A stretch of DNA of 50,801 nt from Desulfovirgula thermocuniculi DSM 16036 (GTDB taxonomy: Bacteria > Bacillota > Desulfotomaculia > Desulfotomaculales > Desulfovirgulaceae): assembly GCF_000429345.1 (NCBI RefSeq), contig NZ_AUBR01000022.1:1-50801 (forward strand). The letters run 5' to 3'. Positions 34,074 to 42,048 of the stretch are shown here, piece by piece. Under the pieces are notes generated by a model. It had not been told where the DNA came from and made no database searches. It was given only the letters and a program-made list of their open reading frames with translations. The position numbers and the translations under genes are program-made. Numbering within the stretch: position 1 is the first letter of the stretch; each line of letters starts with the position of its first letter.

Positions 34074-35459
34074 CTACAGGCGGCGGGCCGCCCTTTCCAC
34101 CAGGGCCCTTGCCCAGGAGGGAACCGACAGGGCGTGGAGGTGGTTGTAGGCGGCCAGGACGTTCTTGTACACCAGCCCGTCGTGGCGCCCGTCTATCCCG
34201 TAACCGCGCAGGACACGAAAAGCGTAGCGCAGCCCGGAACCCACGCCCTCCAGGCGGGAGTGGTGGAACTCATGGCCTTTAATTACGCCGCCCACCGGGA
34301 AGTAGGGGTTTTCCCCTACCACCTCCACCACCTCGTAGCCGTGGCCGCAAGGGCGATCCTCCATGAGCACGTCGTAGGGCAGGGCGCCGCACATGCGGTA
34401 GCTCTTCCCCTGCCAGGTTATCCGCCTGCCCAGGTACATCAGGCCCCCGCACTCCGCGTAAACCGGCAGGCCCTCTTCCACGGCCCGGCGTATGTCCGCG
34501 CGCAGCCCTTCGTTGGCCTCCAGCTGCGGGGCCAGCACCTCCGGAAAGCCGCCGCCAATGTAGAGAGCGTCCACGCCGGGGAGAACGGTGTCCCGCAGGG
34601 CGTCAATGTAAACCAGCCTGGCGCCGGCCTCCTCCAGGGCCTCCAGATTTTCCGGGTAGTAAAAGGAAAAGGCCCGGTCCCTGATAACGCCAATGGCCGG
34701 GCCGCCCGCCGGCCGGGCAGCAGGACGCCCCGCCAGGTCCTCCGGAACTTCCAGGGGCGGGGCGCTCCCGGCCACCTCCAGGAGCGCCTCCATGTCCAGG
34801 CACTCCCGGGCCACGCGGGCAATTTCCGGGATTACCTCCAGAAGCTCATCCCTCTCCCCGGGGGGCACCAGACCGAGGTGGCGGTCGGGTATGGTCAGCC
34901 TTTTCCCCTTGGGGATGACGCCCAGCACCGGAAGGCCGCAGTAGCGCCTCACCGCCTCGCGGAGCATCCTCTCGTGGCGCGCCCTGGCCACCTGGTTCAG
35001 GATAACCCCGGCCACGTGCAGCTGGGGATCAAAATGCATAAACCCCTGTACCAGCGCGGCCACGCTGCGGGTCATGCGCGTGGCGTCCACTACCAGCACC
35101 ACCGGGGCCTTAATGATCTTGGCTATTTCCGCCGTGCTGCCGCTCCCCTCCAGGTCCACCCCGTCAAAGAGGCCCATGGCCCCTTCCACCACGGCCAGGT
35201 CGGCGTCCAGGCTGTGGCGCACAAAGTGACGGTAGATGTCCCGGCGGGAAAAAAGAAAGCCGTCCAAGTTACGGCAGGGGCGCCCGGCCACCCGGGTAAG
35301 CCAGCCGGGGTCGATGAAATCGGGCCCCTTCTTAAAAGGCTGCACGGCCAGCCCGTACCCGTGCACCAGGGCGGCCAGGACGGCCATGGTGACCGTCGTC
35401 TTGCCTGACCGCCCCCGGGGCGCGCCAATGACCAGCCGCGGTATCCGGTGCTGCCGCAT
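34074..35459 (-). CDS. dsrN: DsrN, siroheme amidase (cobyrinate a,c-diamide synthase-like)
   Basis: A 461-aa ATP-dependent glutamine amidotransferase. The N-terminal part has a P-loop GAPRGRSGKTTVTMA, DFIDPGWLTRVAGRPCRNLD and VEGAMGLFDG as in CbiA. The C-terminal glutaminase has the nucleophile in YAECGGLMYLG and GHEFHHSR. Next to dsrC the role is most likely amidation of siroheme for DsrAB rather than cobalamin synthesis. The start is ATG at 35459 with GGAGG nine bases upstream. It follows dsrC by about 135 bases and ends before a strong terminator. Confidence 0.88.
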   Translation of the reverse strand: MRQHRIPRLVIGAPRGRSGKTTVTMAVLAALVHGYGLAVQPFKKGPDFIDPGWLTRVAGRPCRNLDGFLFSRRDIYRHFVRHSLDADLAVVEGAMGLFDGVDLEGSGSTAEIAKIIKAPVVLVVDATRMTRSVAALVQGFMHFDPQLHVAGVILNQVARARHERMLREAVRRYCGLPVLGVIPKGKRLTIPDRHLGLVPPGERDELLEVIPEIARVARECLDMEALLEVAGSAPPLEVPEDLAGRPAARPAGGPAIGVIRDRAFSFYYPENLEALEEAGARLVYIDALRDTVLPGVDALYIGGGFPEVLAPQLEANEGLRADIRRAVEEGLPVYAECGGLMYLGRRITWQGKSYRMCGALPYDVLMEDRPCGHGYEVVEVVGENPYFPVGGVIKGHEFHHSRLEGVGSGLRYAFRVLRGYGIDGRHDGLVYKNVLAAYNHLHALSVPSWARALVERAARRL

Positions 35460-35594
35460 CACTTTTAGACCTCCCGTACGCAAGGCAAAAGAACAGGCAC
35501 AGCCCCACGCCCCGCTGCCCTGCACCGGCGGCAGCAGGTGGTTTTAGCATGTGCCCGCCAATTTCCCGTAAAGAACTTTTTTGCGGCGCCCGGG

Positions 35595-35912
35595 TTACAC
35601 GCAGCCGGTGGGCTTGGGCAGGCCGGCAACTTTACAGGCACCCTTGGCCGGCCCGGAGGGGAACAGCTCGTAGATCTTCTTCAAGCTGAACCCGGTTTCC
35701 TTGCAGAGCTTGCGGATCATGGGCGCGATCTGGAACTGGAGGTAGTAGTTGCGCAGGTAGTTGACCACCTTCCAGTGCTCTTCGGTCAGCTCTTCAATAC
35801 CTTCCTGCTTGGCCAGGGCTTTGGCCACTTCCTCATTCCAAAGCTCCGGGTTTTGGATGAACCCGTCCTCGTCCTGCTCGATCTCCACACCGTTGACGAT
35901 GATGGAAGGCAT
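35595..35912 (-). CDS. dsrC: DsrC sulfur-carrier protein
   Basis: A 105-aa protein that takes the sulfur from DsrAB as a trisulfide on its flexible C-terminal arm, to be reduced by DsrMK. Both redox cysteines are present: C93 and penultimate C104 in GACKVAGLPKPTGCV, 11 residues apart. This distinguishes true DsrC from TusE-like relatives with one cysteine. It has its own predicted promoter at 36048-36077, in line with DsrC being needed in larger amounts than the enzyme. Confidence 0.97.
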   Translation of the reverse strand: MPSIIVNGVEIEQDEDGFIQNPELWNEEVAKALAKQEGIEELTEEHWKVVNYLRNYYLQFQIAPMIRKLCKETGFSLKKIYELFPSGPAKGACKVAGLPKPTGCV

Positions 35913-35937
35913 ACCCTAAAGACACCTCCGTAAAACT

Positions 35938-36044
35938 TGATGGTATAGCTTGACTAAGGGAAGCAAACGTTTTAAGGCAGCCCCGCCGGCTGCTTTTTTC
36001 TTTATGGGAGAACGCCGTGGCTTTGCGGCCAAACCATCCCCCAT
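35938..36044 (-). promoter_or_regulatory. Structured leader upstream of dsrC
   Basis: The predicted dsrC mRNA leader can form two hairpins. TCCCCCAT (36037-36044) can pair with ATGGGAGA (36004-36011) around an inner GCCG-CAAAGCCA-CGGC loop, and GCAGCC/GGCTGC (35977-35993) forms a second. In the minus direction no good T-run follows either one. The outer stem partly overlaps the predicted start site, so it depends on the true 5' end. It may be a cis-regulatory or stabilising element. Confidence 0.4.
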
Positions 36045-36047
36045 AAA

Positions 36048-36077
36048 AGGATACCACCTAGTGGCCGGGCAAGTCAA
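36048..36077 (-). promoter_or_regulatory. Sigma-A promoter of dsrC
   Basis: On the minus strand TTGACT (36077-36072), an 18-base spacer and TATCCT (36053-36048) lie just after the dsrK stop and about 135 bases before dsrC. Confidence 0.65.
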
Positions 36078-36093
36078 TGTGTTGGCACAAACT

Positions 36094-37476
36094 CTACCTC
36101 CACACCAGGGCCATGCCCACCAGGTCGATGAGGCCCTTGACCTCCACGCCCAGCTCGTGTTCCTCCACCATGGGGTAAAGCTGGGCCTTGCAGATGGAGC
36201 AGGGGGCGCACAGGATGCCGTTACCGTCCTTGCCCACGCCGGTGGCCCGCACCTGCTCCGCCTTCTTGGCGGAGAACTTGATGCGCAGCTGGTACATTTC
36301 CGGGTCGTCAAAGAGGATGGCCGAGCCGCCGCCGCAGCAGAAGTTGTCCTCCCGGTTGGGGTACATCTCGCGGAAGTCGGCCACGCAGGCGCGGATCACC
36401 TTGCGCAGGGTCTCGGCCAGGTTGCAGGCGCGCACGTAGTTGCACGGGTCGTGCAGGGTCACCGGGCGCCCGATCTTGTACGGGTCGAGCTTCAACTGGT
36501 TAGTCTCAATGTAATAGGCCACCTCGTTGTGGATATGGGTGATTTCCCAGCGCAGGGGCAGGTCGGCCATGCCCTTTAAATACATCTTCCAGGCACGCCA
36601 GCCGTGCCCGCACTCGCCCCACACTATCTTCTTCACGCCCAGCTGTTGGGCGGTGTGCAGGAGCCGGGTGAAGAGGTGGCGCATGGTGTGCTGCTGGTCA
36701 AAGAGGAGGCCGAAGTTGCCCGCCTCGGTCATGTGGCTGGAAATGGTCCAGTTGGCCCCGATGTAGGTAAAGAACATGCCCGCGCCCATCAAGGTGTAGG
36801 GGTTGAGCAGAAAGTCCGCCGAGGAGGGCACGTAAAGGATGTCGGCGCCCTCCTTGTCCACGGGGAAGGTTACCTCTACGCCAAACTCGTCCCTGATTTC
36901 CTCCGAGAGGAATTCCAGGGTGTCCACAATGGCCGCCTTGGTGAGGCCGGTGTGGTTGCCGGTCCGCTCCATAGATGCTCCCACGCTGGCATGGAGCTTG
37001 GGCACGATGCCCAGCCAGTGCAGGATCTGGCGGCCGATCATGGTCACCTCGCAGGTGTCGATGCCAAAGGGGCAGACGTGGCCGCAGCGCCGGCACTCGT
37101 TGCACTGGTAAAAATAGGAGTACCACTGCATGATGGTGTCCAAATCCAGGTCCTGTGCCCCCACCAGCTTGCCGAACCAGCGCCCCTCCGGAGTAAAGTA
37201 GCGCCGGTAAATCTTGCGCATGAGCTCGGCGCGCATGGTGGGTATGTTGTTGGGGTCCCGCGTGCCCAGGTAGGTGTGGCAGTTCTCCGCGCAGGCGCCG
37301 CACTTCACGCAGGACTCCATGGCCAGCACGAAGGAGCGGAATTTCTTGCGTATTTCATCCAGGTACTGGATGGCCTTGTCCACCTTTTGCTCGTCGGGCA
37401 CCGGCTCGATGTGGATCTTGCGCATCTCCTCGTCGGTGGCCCTTGCCGGTATTTTCAAGCCCTTGTACTCTGGCAA
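36094..37476 (-). CDS. dsrK: DsrK, HdrD-like catalytic subunit of the DsrMK complex
   Basis: A 460-aa iron-sulfur protein that reduces the DsrC trisulfide on the cytoplasmic face. Two ferredoxin-type motifs are visible, C56/C59/C62/C66 (CVKCGACAENC) and C125/C128/C131/C135 (CNECRRCGHVCP). The heterodisulfide-reductase type site is C345 ... C380-C381-G ... C423xxC426. It follows dsrM by 14 bases. With no dsrJOP present, electrons must enter directly from menaquinol through DsrM, the arrangement known for Gram-positive sulfate reducers. Confidence 0.97.
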   Translation of the reverse strand: MPEYKGLKIPARATDEEMRKIHIEPVPDEQKVDKAIQYLDEIRKKFRSFVLAMESCVKCGACAENCHTYLGTRDPNNIPTMRAELMRKIYRRYFTPEGRWFGKLVGAQDLDLDTIMQWYSYFYQCNECRRCGHVCPFGIDTCEVTMIGRQILHWLGIVPKLHASVGASMERTGNHTGLTKAAIVDTLEFLSEEIRDEFGVEVTFPVDKEGADILYVPSSADFLLNPYTLMGAGMFFTYIGANWTISSHMTEAGNFGLLFDQQHTMRHLFTRLLHTAQQLGVKKIVWGECGHGWRAWKMYLKGMADLPLRWEITHIHNEVAYYIETNQLKLDPYKIGRPVTLHDPCNYVRACNLAETLRKVIRACVADFREMYPNREDNFCCGGGSAILFDDPEMYQLRIKFSAKKAEQVRATGVGKDGNGILCAPCSICKAQLYPMVEEHELGVEVKGLIDLVGMALVWR

Positions 37477-37490
37477 CGGTTATCCCCCCT

Positions 37491-38294
37491 TTAAGCCGCA
37501 TCGCCGGCGCCGGCCTGGGGAAGCCCTATACCCTTAGCCCGCGCAGCCGCCACGTCCACGTTGGGCAGCCCCGGCGCCGGCTCGCGCTGCACCCGGTTGA
37601 CAATCCAGCGCATGCCGAACATACCGAAGAGGTGCATGAGCTTGCTGAAGGGAAAGATCATGATCAGCACCTGCACCAGCAGGATGTGCAGGATGAAGAA
37701 GGGGTTGTCGGGTATGGCTGCCGGCTGGAAGGTGGCCAGGGTGTAGAACCACTCCCGCACCGGTTCGTACTCGATGCCGTAGGCAGGGAAGAAGCGCATG
37801 AAATCGCCCACCGAGACGATGGCAATGAGCAGGAGGATCATGAGGTAATCGCTGGGGTTGGAAACCTGCCTGACCCTGTCAATGGCCGCCCGCCGGTAGA
37901 GCAGGTAGAGCAGGCCCGCCAGGAAGATGGTACCCATGACCGTGCCCAGCAACTCGGATAAGTGCTTGCTCAGCTCCTCCGAAGCTCCCAGGTAAACGAA
38001 CTGCTTGCCCAGGAAGTAAATCCCCACCACATGGCCCCCCAGCACGCCGAAAAGGGCCATGTGCATGGGCCAGGCGCCCACCCAGAGGGGCAGGTCGAAT
38101 TTAAAGAGGTTCCGGAAAAGGATGATTTCCCGCAGGTAGATGCCCAGGACCTCTCCCTTGGTCTGGGGGAAGGGCGAAAGGGTAATATCGTGCACGATCC
38201 GCGCCGCCGCCCAGCGCCACAGCCGCCAGAGCACGCCCAAGACAAAAACGGTTACCGTGATGTAGGGCAGGATCTGGCCGATGAAGTATGCCAT
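37491..38294 (-). CDS. dsrM: DsrM, b-type cytochrome membrane subunit
   Basis: A 267-aa NarI-like protein with about five to six helices. His residues in PMHMALFGVLGGHVVGIY and in FFILHILLVQ ... KLMHLFG can bind two hemes b. It passes quinol electrons to DsrK. It is shorter than many DsrM proteins (about 330 aa). The ATG at 38294 has a GGGAGG site 11 bases upstream. The 132-base gap before it (38295-38426) contains no clear promoter. Confidence 0.95.
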   Translation of the reverse strand: MAYFIGQILPYITVTVFVLGVLWRLWRWAAARIVHDITLSPFPQTKGEVLGIYLREIILFRNLFKFDLPLWVGAWPMHMALFGVLGGHVVGIYFLGKQFVYLGASEELSKHLSELLGTVMGTIFLAGLLYLLYRRAAIDRVRQVSNPSDYLMILLLIAIVSVGDFMRFFPAYGIEYEPVREWFYTLATFQPAAIPDNPFFILHILLVQVLIMIFPFSKLMHLFGMFGMRWIVNRVQREPAPGLPNVDVAAARAKGIGLPQAGAGDAA

Positions 38295-38426
38295 TGGGCT
38301 TCAACACCTCCCTTGCGATTCTCTATTGCCCGCGCCGCCCCCCGTGTCTGCCGCTTATCCCTCCCTTCACAAGCATCCACGTTTCATATTCGGCAAAGTT
38401 ATGATGATTCCTGCTGGTCGCAAAAC

Positions 38427-39527
38427 TTACTTCGCGCGCAGGCGCGCCAGCGCTTCTTCGGCCATCCGGCCCACCGTGGAGGTGGAAAGCCGCCCGTCCC
38501 GGTAAAAAGGGACCTCCGCGGGATCGCCCTGCAGGCGGGAAAGCTCTTCTTCCGCCCCCCTGGCCCCCACCAGCCCCAGGAAAAGGGCCGCATAGCCGCG
38601 CACCGCCGGCTCGGGGTCGGCAAGCAGGGGCAGCACGCGGGCCGCATACTTGCGCAGGAGCGCCGGGCGGGCCTCCGCCACCAGCGAAAGGGCCCGCATG
38701 GCCCTGGCCCGCAGCGAGGGGACGCTCAGGAGGCCGAGCAGGGGCGGCAGGTAGCCCGCAAAGCGCTCCGGGGAGCGGGCAATGATTTCACCCAGGGCGT
38801 CCACCACCCCCGGGCTAAAGCTGCCGGCGTCTTCCAGGGCGTAAAGGAAGGATTTTAAAAGCTCGGCCACCCTCCCCGGGTCCCCTGCGGCCACGCGCGC
38901 CACCGCCCGGCCCGTGAGCTCCGCCGCCCGCAGGCGCACCTCTTCTTCCCCGGCGGCCAGAAGGCGCTTTAAGTGCCAGAGGGCCTTTCTATCCCGGGCC
39001 ACGGCCCCAACCACTTCCTCCACCCGGTACTCCCTCACCCAGGCCTCCAGCTCTTTTTTGGATATGCCCGCACCGGACCCGGACCGTGGCGCCGGGAGAG
39101 CGGCGACAGGGGCGGCCTTGCTCAGGGCCTTTTCCACCCCGGGGCGGGTGACCTCCTGGACGTCCTCCTTCAGCCTGACAAAGTAAAGGGCTCCCCTCAC
39201 CCGCCGGCCCTGGTAATATCCCCCGGGGACAAGGAGGTGGCTTTCCCCGTCGTAGCCTTCCACGACTTTTTCCTGGTAGTCCTCCCCGGGAAGGAGGCCC
39301 CAGGCCAGGTCCCAGTCCATCCCGCAGGCAAAGACCAGGGCCTCTACGAAGGCAGAGCCCAGGTTCTTGCCGCTGGCATCATAGGCGTAAACCGCCCCGC
39401 AGGGGCAGCTGCCCACAGGCATCTCCAGCGGCCGGCGCAAGGCCGGCTCCCGGGGGGGTGCCAAAGCCTGCCCGCAAAAGGGGCAAGATGGTTGCTGCAC
39501 GTGCTCTTTCGGCGTCGGGCCCTGCAT
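38427..39527 (-). CDS. Zinc-ribbon plus HEAT-repeat protein of the dsr locus
   Basis: A 366-aa soluble protein. Four cysteines near the start (C15, C18, C41, C43) form a probable zinc ribbon. A middle domain (about 45-120, VEALVFACGMDWDLAWGLLP) is unassigned. From about 155 onward alpha-helical HEAT/PBS-lyase-like repeats follow (LRARAMRALSLVAEARPALL; AVRGYAALFLGLVGA). HEAT scaffolds bind proteins or cofactors. It lies between an FmdB-type gene and dsrM on one strand, 12 bases after the former, so a role in Dsr maturation or regulation is plausible but not shown. Confidence 0.75.
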   Translation of the reverse strand: MQGPTPKEHVQQPSCPFCGQALAPPREPALRRPLEMPVGSCPCGAVYAYDASGKNLGSAFVEALVFACGMDWDLAWGLLPGEDYQEKVVEGYDGESHLLVPGGYYQGRRVRGALYFVRLKEDVQEVTRPGVEKALSKAAPVAALPAPRSGSGAGISKKELEAWVREYRVEEVVGAVARDRKALWHLKRLLAAGEEEVRLRAAELTGRAVARVAAGDPGRVAELLKSFLYALEDAGSFSPGVVDALGEIIARSPERFAGYLPPLLGLLSVPSLRARAMRALSLVAEARPALLRKYAARVLPLLADPEPAVRGYAALFLGLVGARGAEEELSRLQGDPAEVPFYRDGRLSTSTVGRMAEEALARLRAK

Positions 39528-39539
39528 GCGCCGACACCC

Positions 39540-39794
39540 CTACTTTTCCGGCAGTCCCGGCAGCTCAAAGGTGGCGCAGGAGGAGCCGGGGCTGCAGGAG
39601 CGCGTGGTCAGCCTGGGGCCTTCGGTCCCGGCGGCGCCGCCCTTTACAAGGCTGTGCACGCGGCTGATTACCCGCTCAAAGGAAGAGGAGCGGCACTGCG
39701 GGCAGGAAACCTCCTCGTCCTGCTGCGCGGGGGAAAGGAAAAGCTTTTCAAAGAGGTGGCCGCACTCCAGGCAGCGGAACTCGTAAATGGGCAC
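39540..39794 (-). CDS. FmdB-family zinc-ribbon protein
   Basis: An 84-aa protein starting MPIYEFRCLECGHLFEKLF, with zinc ligands C8, C11, C31 and C34. It has the FmdB/CxxC_CxxC_SSSS putative regulatory fold, followed by a Ser/Cys-rich tail (TRSCSPGSSCATF). The role of the family is uncertain. It lies 13 bases after the TPR gene and 12 before the HEAT gene. Confidence 0.9.
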   Translation of the reverse strand: MPIYEFRCLECGHLFEKLFLSPAQQDEEVSCPQCRSSSFERVISRVHSLVKGGAAGTEGPRLTTRSCSPGSSCATFELPGLPEK

Positions 39795-39807
39795 CTTCTC
39801 TCCCTCC

Positions 39808-40389
39808 CTACTCGCCTTTCTTACGGTGGGCCTCCATTTCCTTTAAAAAGTCCGGGTGCACGGGGAAGCCCAGCTCCAGGGCCCGCGCGAGGTGCGCTTG
39901 AGCCTTCTCCATGTCGCCCTGGAGGTAGTAGTAAAAGGCCAGGTTGTTGTGCGCCAGCGGGAAGTCCGGCGCAATCTCCAAGGTTTTCTGCCCTATCTCA
40001 ATGGCCCTGGCCAGGTCGCCCTTTTGCAGGTAGGCATTGGCCAGGTTGCACCAGGCCTGCACGATGCGCGGGTTTAGCTCCAGGGCCTTTTCCAGGGCCG
40101 CTACCGCCTCATCGGGCTTTTCCATCTGGAGGTAGACGAAGCCCAAGTTGGCGTAGCCCCGGGCGTAGCGGGGCTCTATCTCCACCGCCTTCTTGTTGCA
40201 CTCCGCGGCCTTGGCGAGGTTCCCTTCCTTAAAGTAAATGTAGCCGAGGTTAACGTAGGCCTCAAACATGCGGTCCCCCTCGGCTATGGCCTCCTCAAAG
40301 AGGGCCCTGGCCTCGGAGAGCTTCCCCTCCTGCAGCATCTGCACCCCCAGGTTGTACTTGGCGCTGGCGCAAGGGGCATTGCCGCTCAT
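39808..40389 (-). CDS. TPR-repeat protein of the dsr locus
   Basis: A 193-aa soluble protein made of about five tetratricopeptide repeats, for example AYVNLGYIYFKEGNLAKAAE, GYANLGFVYLQMEKPDEAVA and AWCNLANAYLQKGDLARAIE. TPRs are protein-binding scaffolds. The start is ATG at 40389 (MSGNAPCASAKYNLG); a TTG six bases earlier has better spacing to AGGTGA and is an alternative. First of the TPR-FmdB-HEAT trio after the dsrABD terminator. Confidence 0.85.
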   Translation of the reverse strand: MSGNAPCASAKYNLGVQMLQEGKLSEARALFEEAIAEGDRMFEAYVNLGYIYFKEGNLAKAAECNKKAVEIEPRYARGYANLGFVYLQMEKPDEAVAALEKALELNPRIVQAWCNLANAYLQKGDLARAIEIGQKTLEIAPDFPLAHNNLAFYYYLQGDMEKAQAHLARALELGFPVHPDFLKEMEAHRKKGE

Positions 40390-40417
40390 TTCCAAGGAAA
40401 TCACCTGCCGCAACAAA

Positions 40418-40447
40418 AATTAAGGCGGCTATTCCCGGTGAATAGCC
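40418..40447 (-). terminator. Terminator after dsrD
   Basis: GGCTATTC and GAATAGCC (40427-40447) form a perfect 8-bp hairpin; on the minus strand GCCTTAATTTTTG follows. It separates ferredoxin-dsrABD from the TPR-FmdB-HEAT-dsrMK genes, possibly as a partial stop. Confidence 0.65.
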
Positions 40448-40517
40448 AGCCGTGCGCAAAGACGCAAGCGCGAAAGGAGAAATTTCCGTCACGAAAGGGG
40501 CGCCCGCGGCGCCGGAG

Positions 40518-40763
40518 CTATCCCTGCTGGCGCTCCTCCTCGGTGACGCCGCGGCCCTTCAACCCGTACATGGTGGTGCTGCCGGTGGAGAAGTAAATGA
40601 GGGTGCCCTCGTTAATGAGCTCGGTAGCCGCCTTCTTGATGTCCCTGGACTTGGCACCGGGCACCTTTTCCTGCACGGCTTTCTCCATGTCCTTAAAGTA
40701 AAACTTGGACTTCCGGCTGCTCTCGGCAAACTCGATTATGGCCTTTTTAATCTCGTCCATCAT
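40518..40763 (-). CDS. dsrD: DsrD, activator of dissimilatory sulfite reductase
   Basis: An 81-aa winged-helix protein (DEIKKAIIEFAESSRKSKFY ... TELINEGTLIYFSTGSTTMY). DsrD raises the turnover of DsrAB and marks the reductive, not oxidative, Dsr pathway. ATG at 40763 is eight bases after GGGGAG. It lies 79 bases downstream of dsrB in the usual dsrABD order. Confidence 0.95.
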   Translation of the reverse strand: MMDEIKKAIIEFAESSRKSKFYFKDMEKAVQEKVPGAKSRDIKKAATELINEGTLIYFSTGSTTMYGLKGRGVTEEERQQG

Positions 40764-40842
40764 CGGCAAAACTCCCCTTTTTTAGCATTATAGGAACTGC
40801 AGGCAGGCGCAAAACGATCCTTGCGCCTGCCCGCCGTCTGCC

Positions 40843-42030
40843 TTACTCGATGCCGCCGGCTGCCCGGGAGACTTCCCAGGCCGCTTCGGTGAACTTGAAC
40901 TGCGTGCTGGTACGGTAGGTATCGTAGGCCAGCCGGTAGTCGTCGATGAGGTGCTCCGTGAAGGGTATGCCGGTTTTCTCGAAGAAGCGCTCCCAGCCGA
41001 TGCGCTCGATCCAATCGCCCAGCCGCTCGTGCTTCCTGGCATCCTGCGCGTAAACCTCGACGATCTTCTTGACCGTCTGCACGACTTCCGGATAGCGCGG
41101 GAAGTTGTTGGGCAGGTAGGCCACCACTACCTTGGAGAACTTGGGCTCGCTCACGCGGTTGGAGAGCTTGCCGCCCACCAGGATGGCCACGCCGTCGCCC
41201 GTCTTGTCGGCAATGGGCAGGGCCGGGCACATGGTGTAGCAGTTGCCGCAGAACATGCAGCGCTCGACCTTAATCTTCAGGGTGCGCTTGCCCTCCGGAG
41301 TCTTGTCCGGCGAGATGGCGCCCAGCGGGCAGGAGGCAATGACCAGCGGCAGCTCGCAGACCTGGTCGATGACCTCGTGGTCAATGATGGGCGGCTTGCG
41401 GTGGATGCCCAAAAGCGCGATGTCGGAGCAGTGCACGGCGCCGCACATGTTTAGGCAGCAGGCCACGGCCACGCGCACCTTGGCCGGCAGGACCATGCTC
41501 TTGAAGTAGTCGAAGAGCTCGTCCATGACCGCCTTCACCAGGGAGGAGGCGTCGGTGGCCGGGGTGTGGCAGTGGATGTAGCCCTGGGTGTGTACTACGT
41601 TGGAGATGCAGGCGCCCGTGCCGCCCACGGGGAACTTGTAGCTGCCGGAGTAAAACTTCCTGGACTCCAGCTCCTGCTTTAAGGCCTGCACCTTCTCCAG
41701 GCTGTCCACCATGAACTCGATGTTGTTGCGGGTGGTAAAGCGCACATAGCCGTCGCAGTATTTATCGGCTATATCGCAGATTTCGCGCACGTACTCCACG
41801 CTCATGAGGCGCGGGGAACCGCAGCGCACGGTGTACACCTTTTCGCCGGTTTCGGAAACGTGCACCAGGACGCCGGGCTCCAGGACCTCATGGTAGAGCC
41901 ACTTGCCGTAGTTGCGCTGGATGATGGGCGGGAAGAACTCCCAGAAGTGCCGCGGACCGATATCGGTAATCCTGTCCTTGGTCGGACTTTGCGGATCGTA
42001 CTTCCCGTATTTGCCGGTGGAAAGAGCCAT
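40843..42030 (-). CDS. dsrB: Dissimilatory sulfite reductase, beta subunit
   Basis: A 395-aa subunit that carries the catalytic siroheme-[4Fe-4S] pair. Ligand cysteines are C154 (YIHCHTP), C191/C192 and C196 (CCLNMCG). The inserted ferredoxin domain has C258, C261, C264 and C268 ([12 protein letters not shown]). Siroheme-contacting basic residues are in [11 protein letters not shown]. Length is typical. It follows dsrA by 18 bases. Confidence 0.98.
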   Translation of the reverse strand: MALSTGKYGKYDPQSPTKDRITDIGPRHFWEFFPPIIQRNYGKWLYHEVLEPGVLVHVSETGEKVYTVRCGSPRLMSVEYVREICDIADKYCDGYVRFTTRNNIEFMVDSLEKVQALKQELESRKFYSGSYKFPVGGTGACISNVVHTQGYIHCHTPATDASSLVKAVMDELFDYFKSMVLPAKVRVAVACCLNMCGAVHCSDIALLGIHRKPPIIDHEVIDQVCELPLVIASCPLGAISPDKTPEGKRTLKIKVERCMFCGNCYTMCPALPIADKTGDGVAILVGGKLSNRVSEPKFSKVVVAYLPNNFPRYPEVVQTVKKIVEVYAQDARKHERLGDWIERIGWERFFEKTGIPFTEHLIDDYRLAYDTYRTSTQFKFTEAAWEVSRAAGGIE

Positions 42031-42048
42031 GGAACAAAACCCCCTTTT

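Noticed and set aside
34074-35459. Cobalamin-pathway CbiA
   Set aside because: No other cobalamin gene is nearby, and the position after dsrC points to DsrN, although the sequence alone cannot separate the two.
35976-35999. GCAGCC-GGCTGC hairpin followed by TTTTTT on the plus strand as a terminator
   Set aside because: The T-run would serve only plus-strand transcription, and no plus-strand gene is there; it is kept only as part of the dsrC leader.
36004-36044. c-di-GMP-I riboswitch upstream of dsrC
   Set aside because: GCAAAGCCACGG and GCAGCCGG resemble its 3' half, but the GAAA tetraloop helix and the 5' GCAAACC segment are absent.
40440-40500. Possible riboswitch between dsrD and the TPR gene
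   Set aside because: Repeated GCGCAAAG/GACGCAAG-like bases are present, but no family pattern fits; only the terminator hairpin is convincing.
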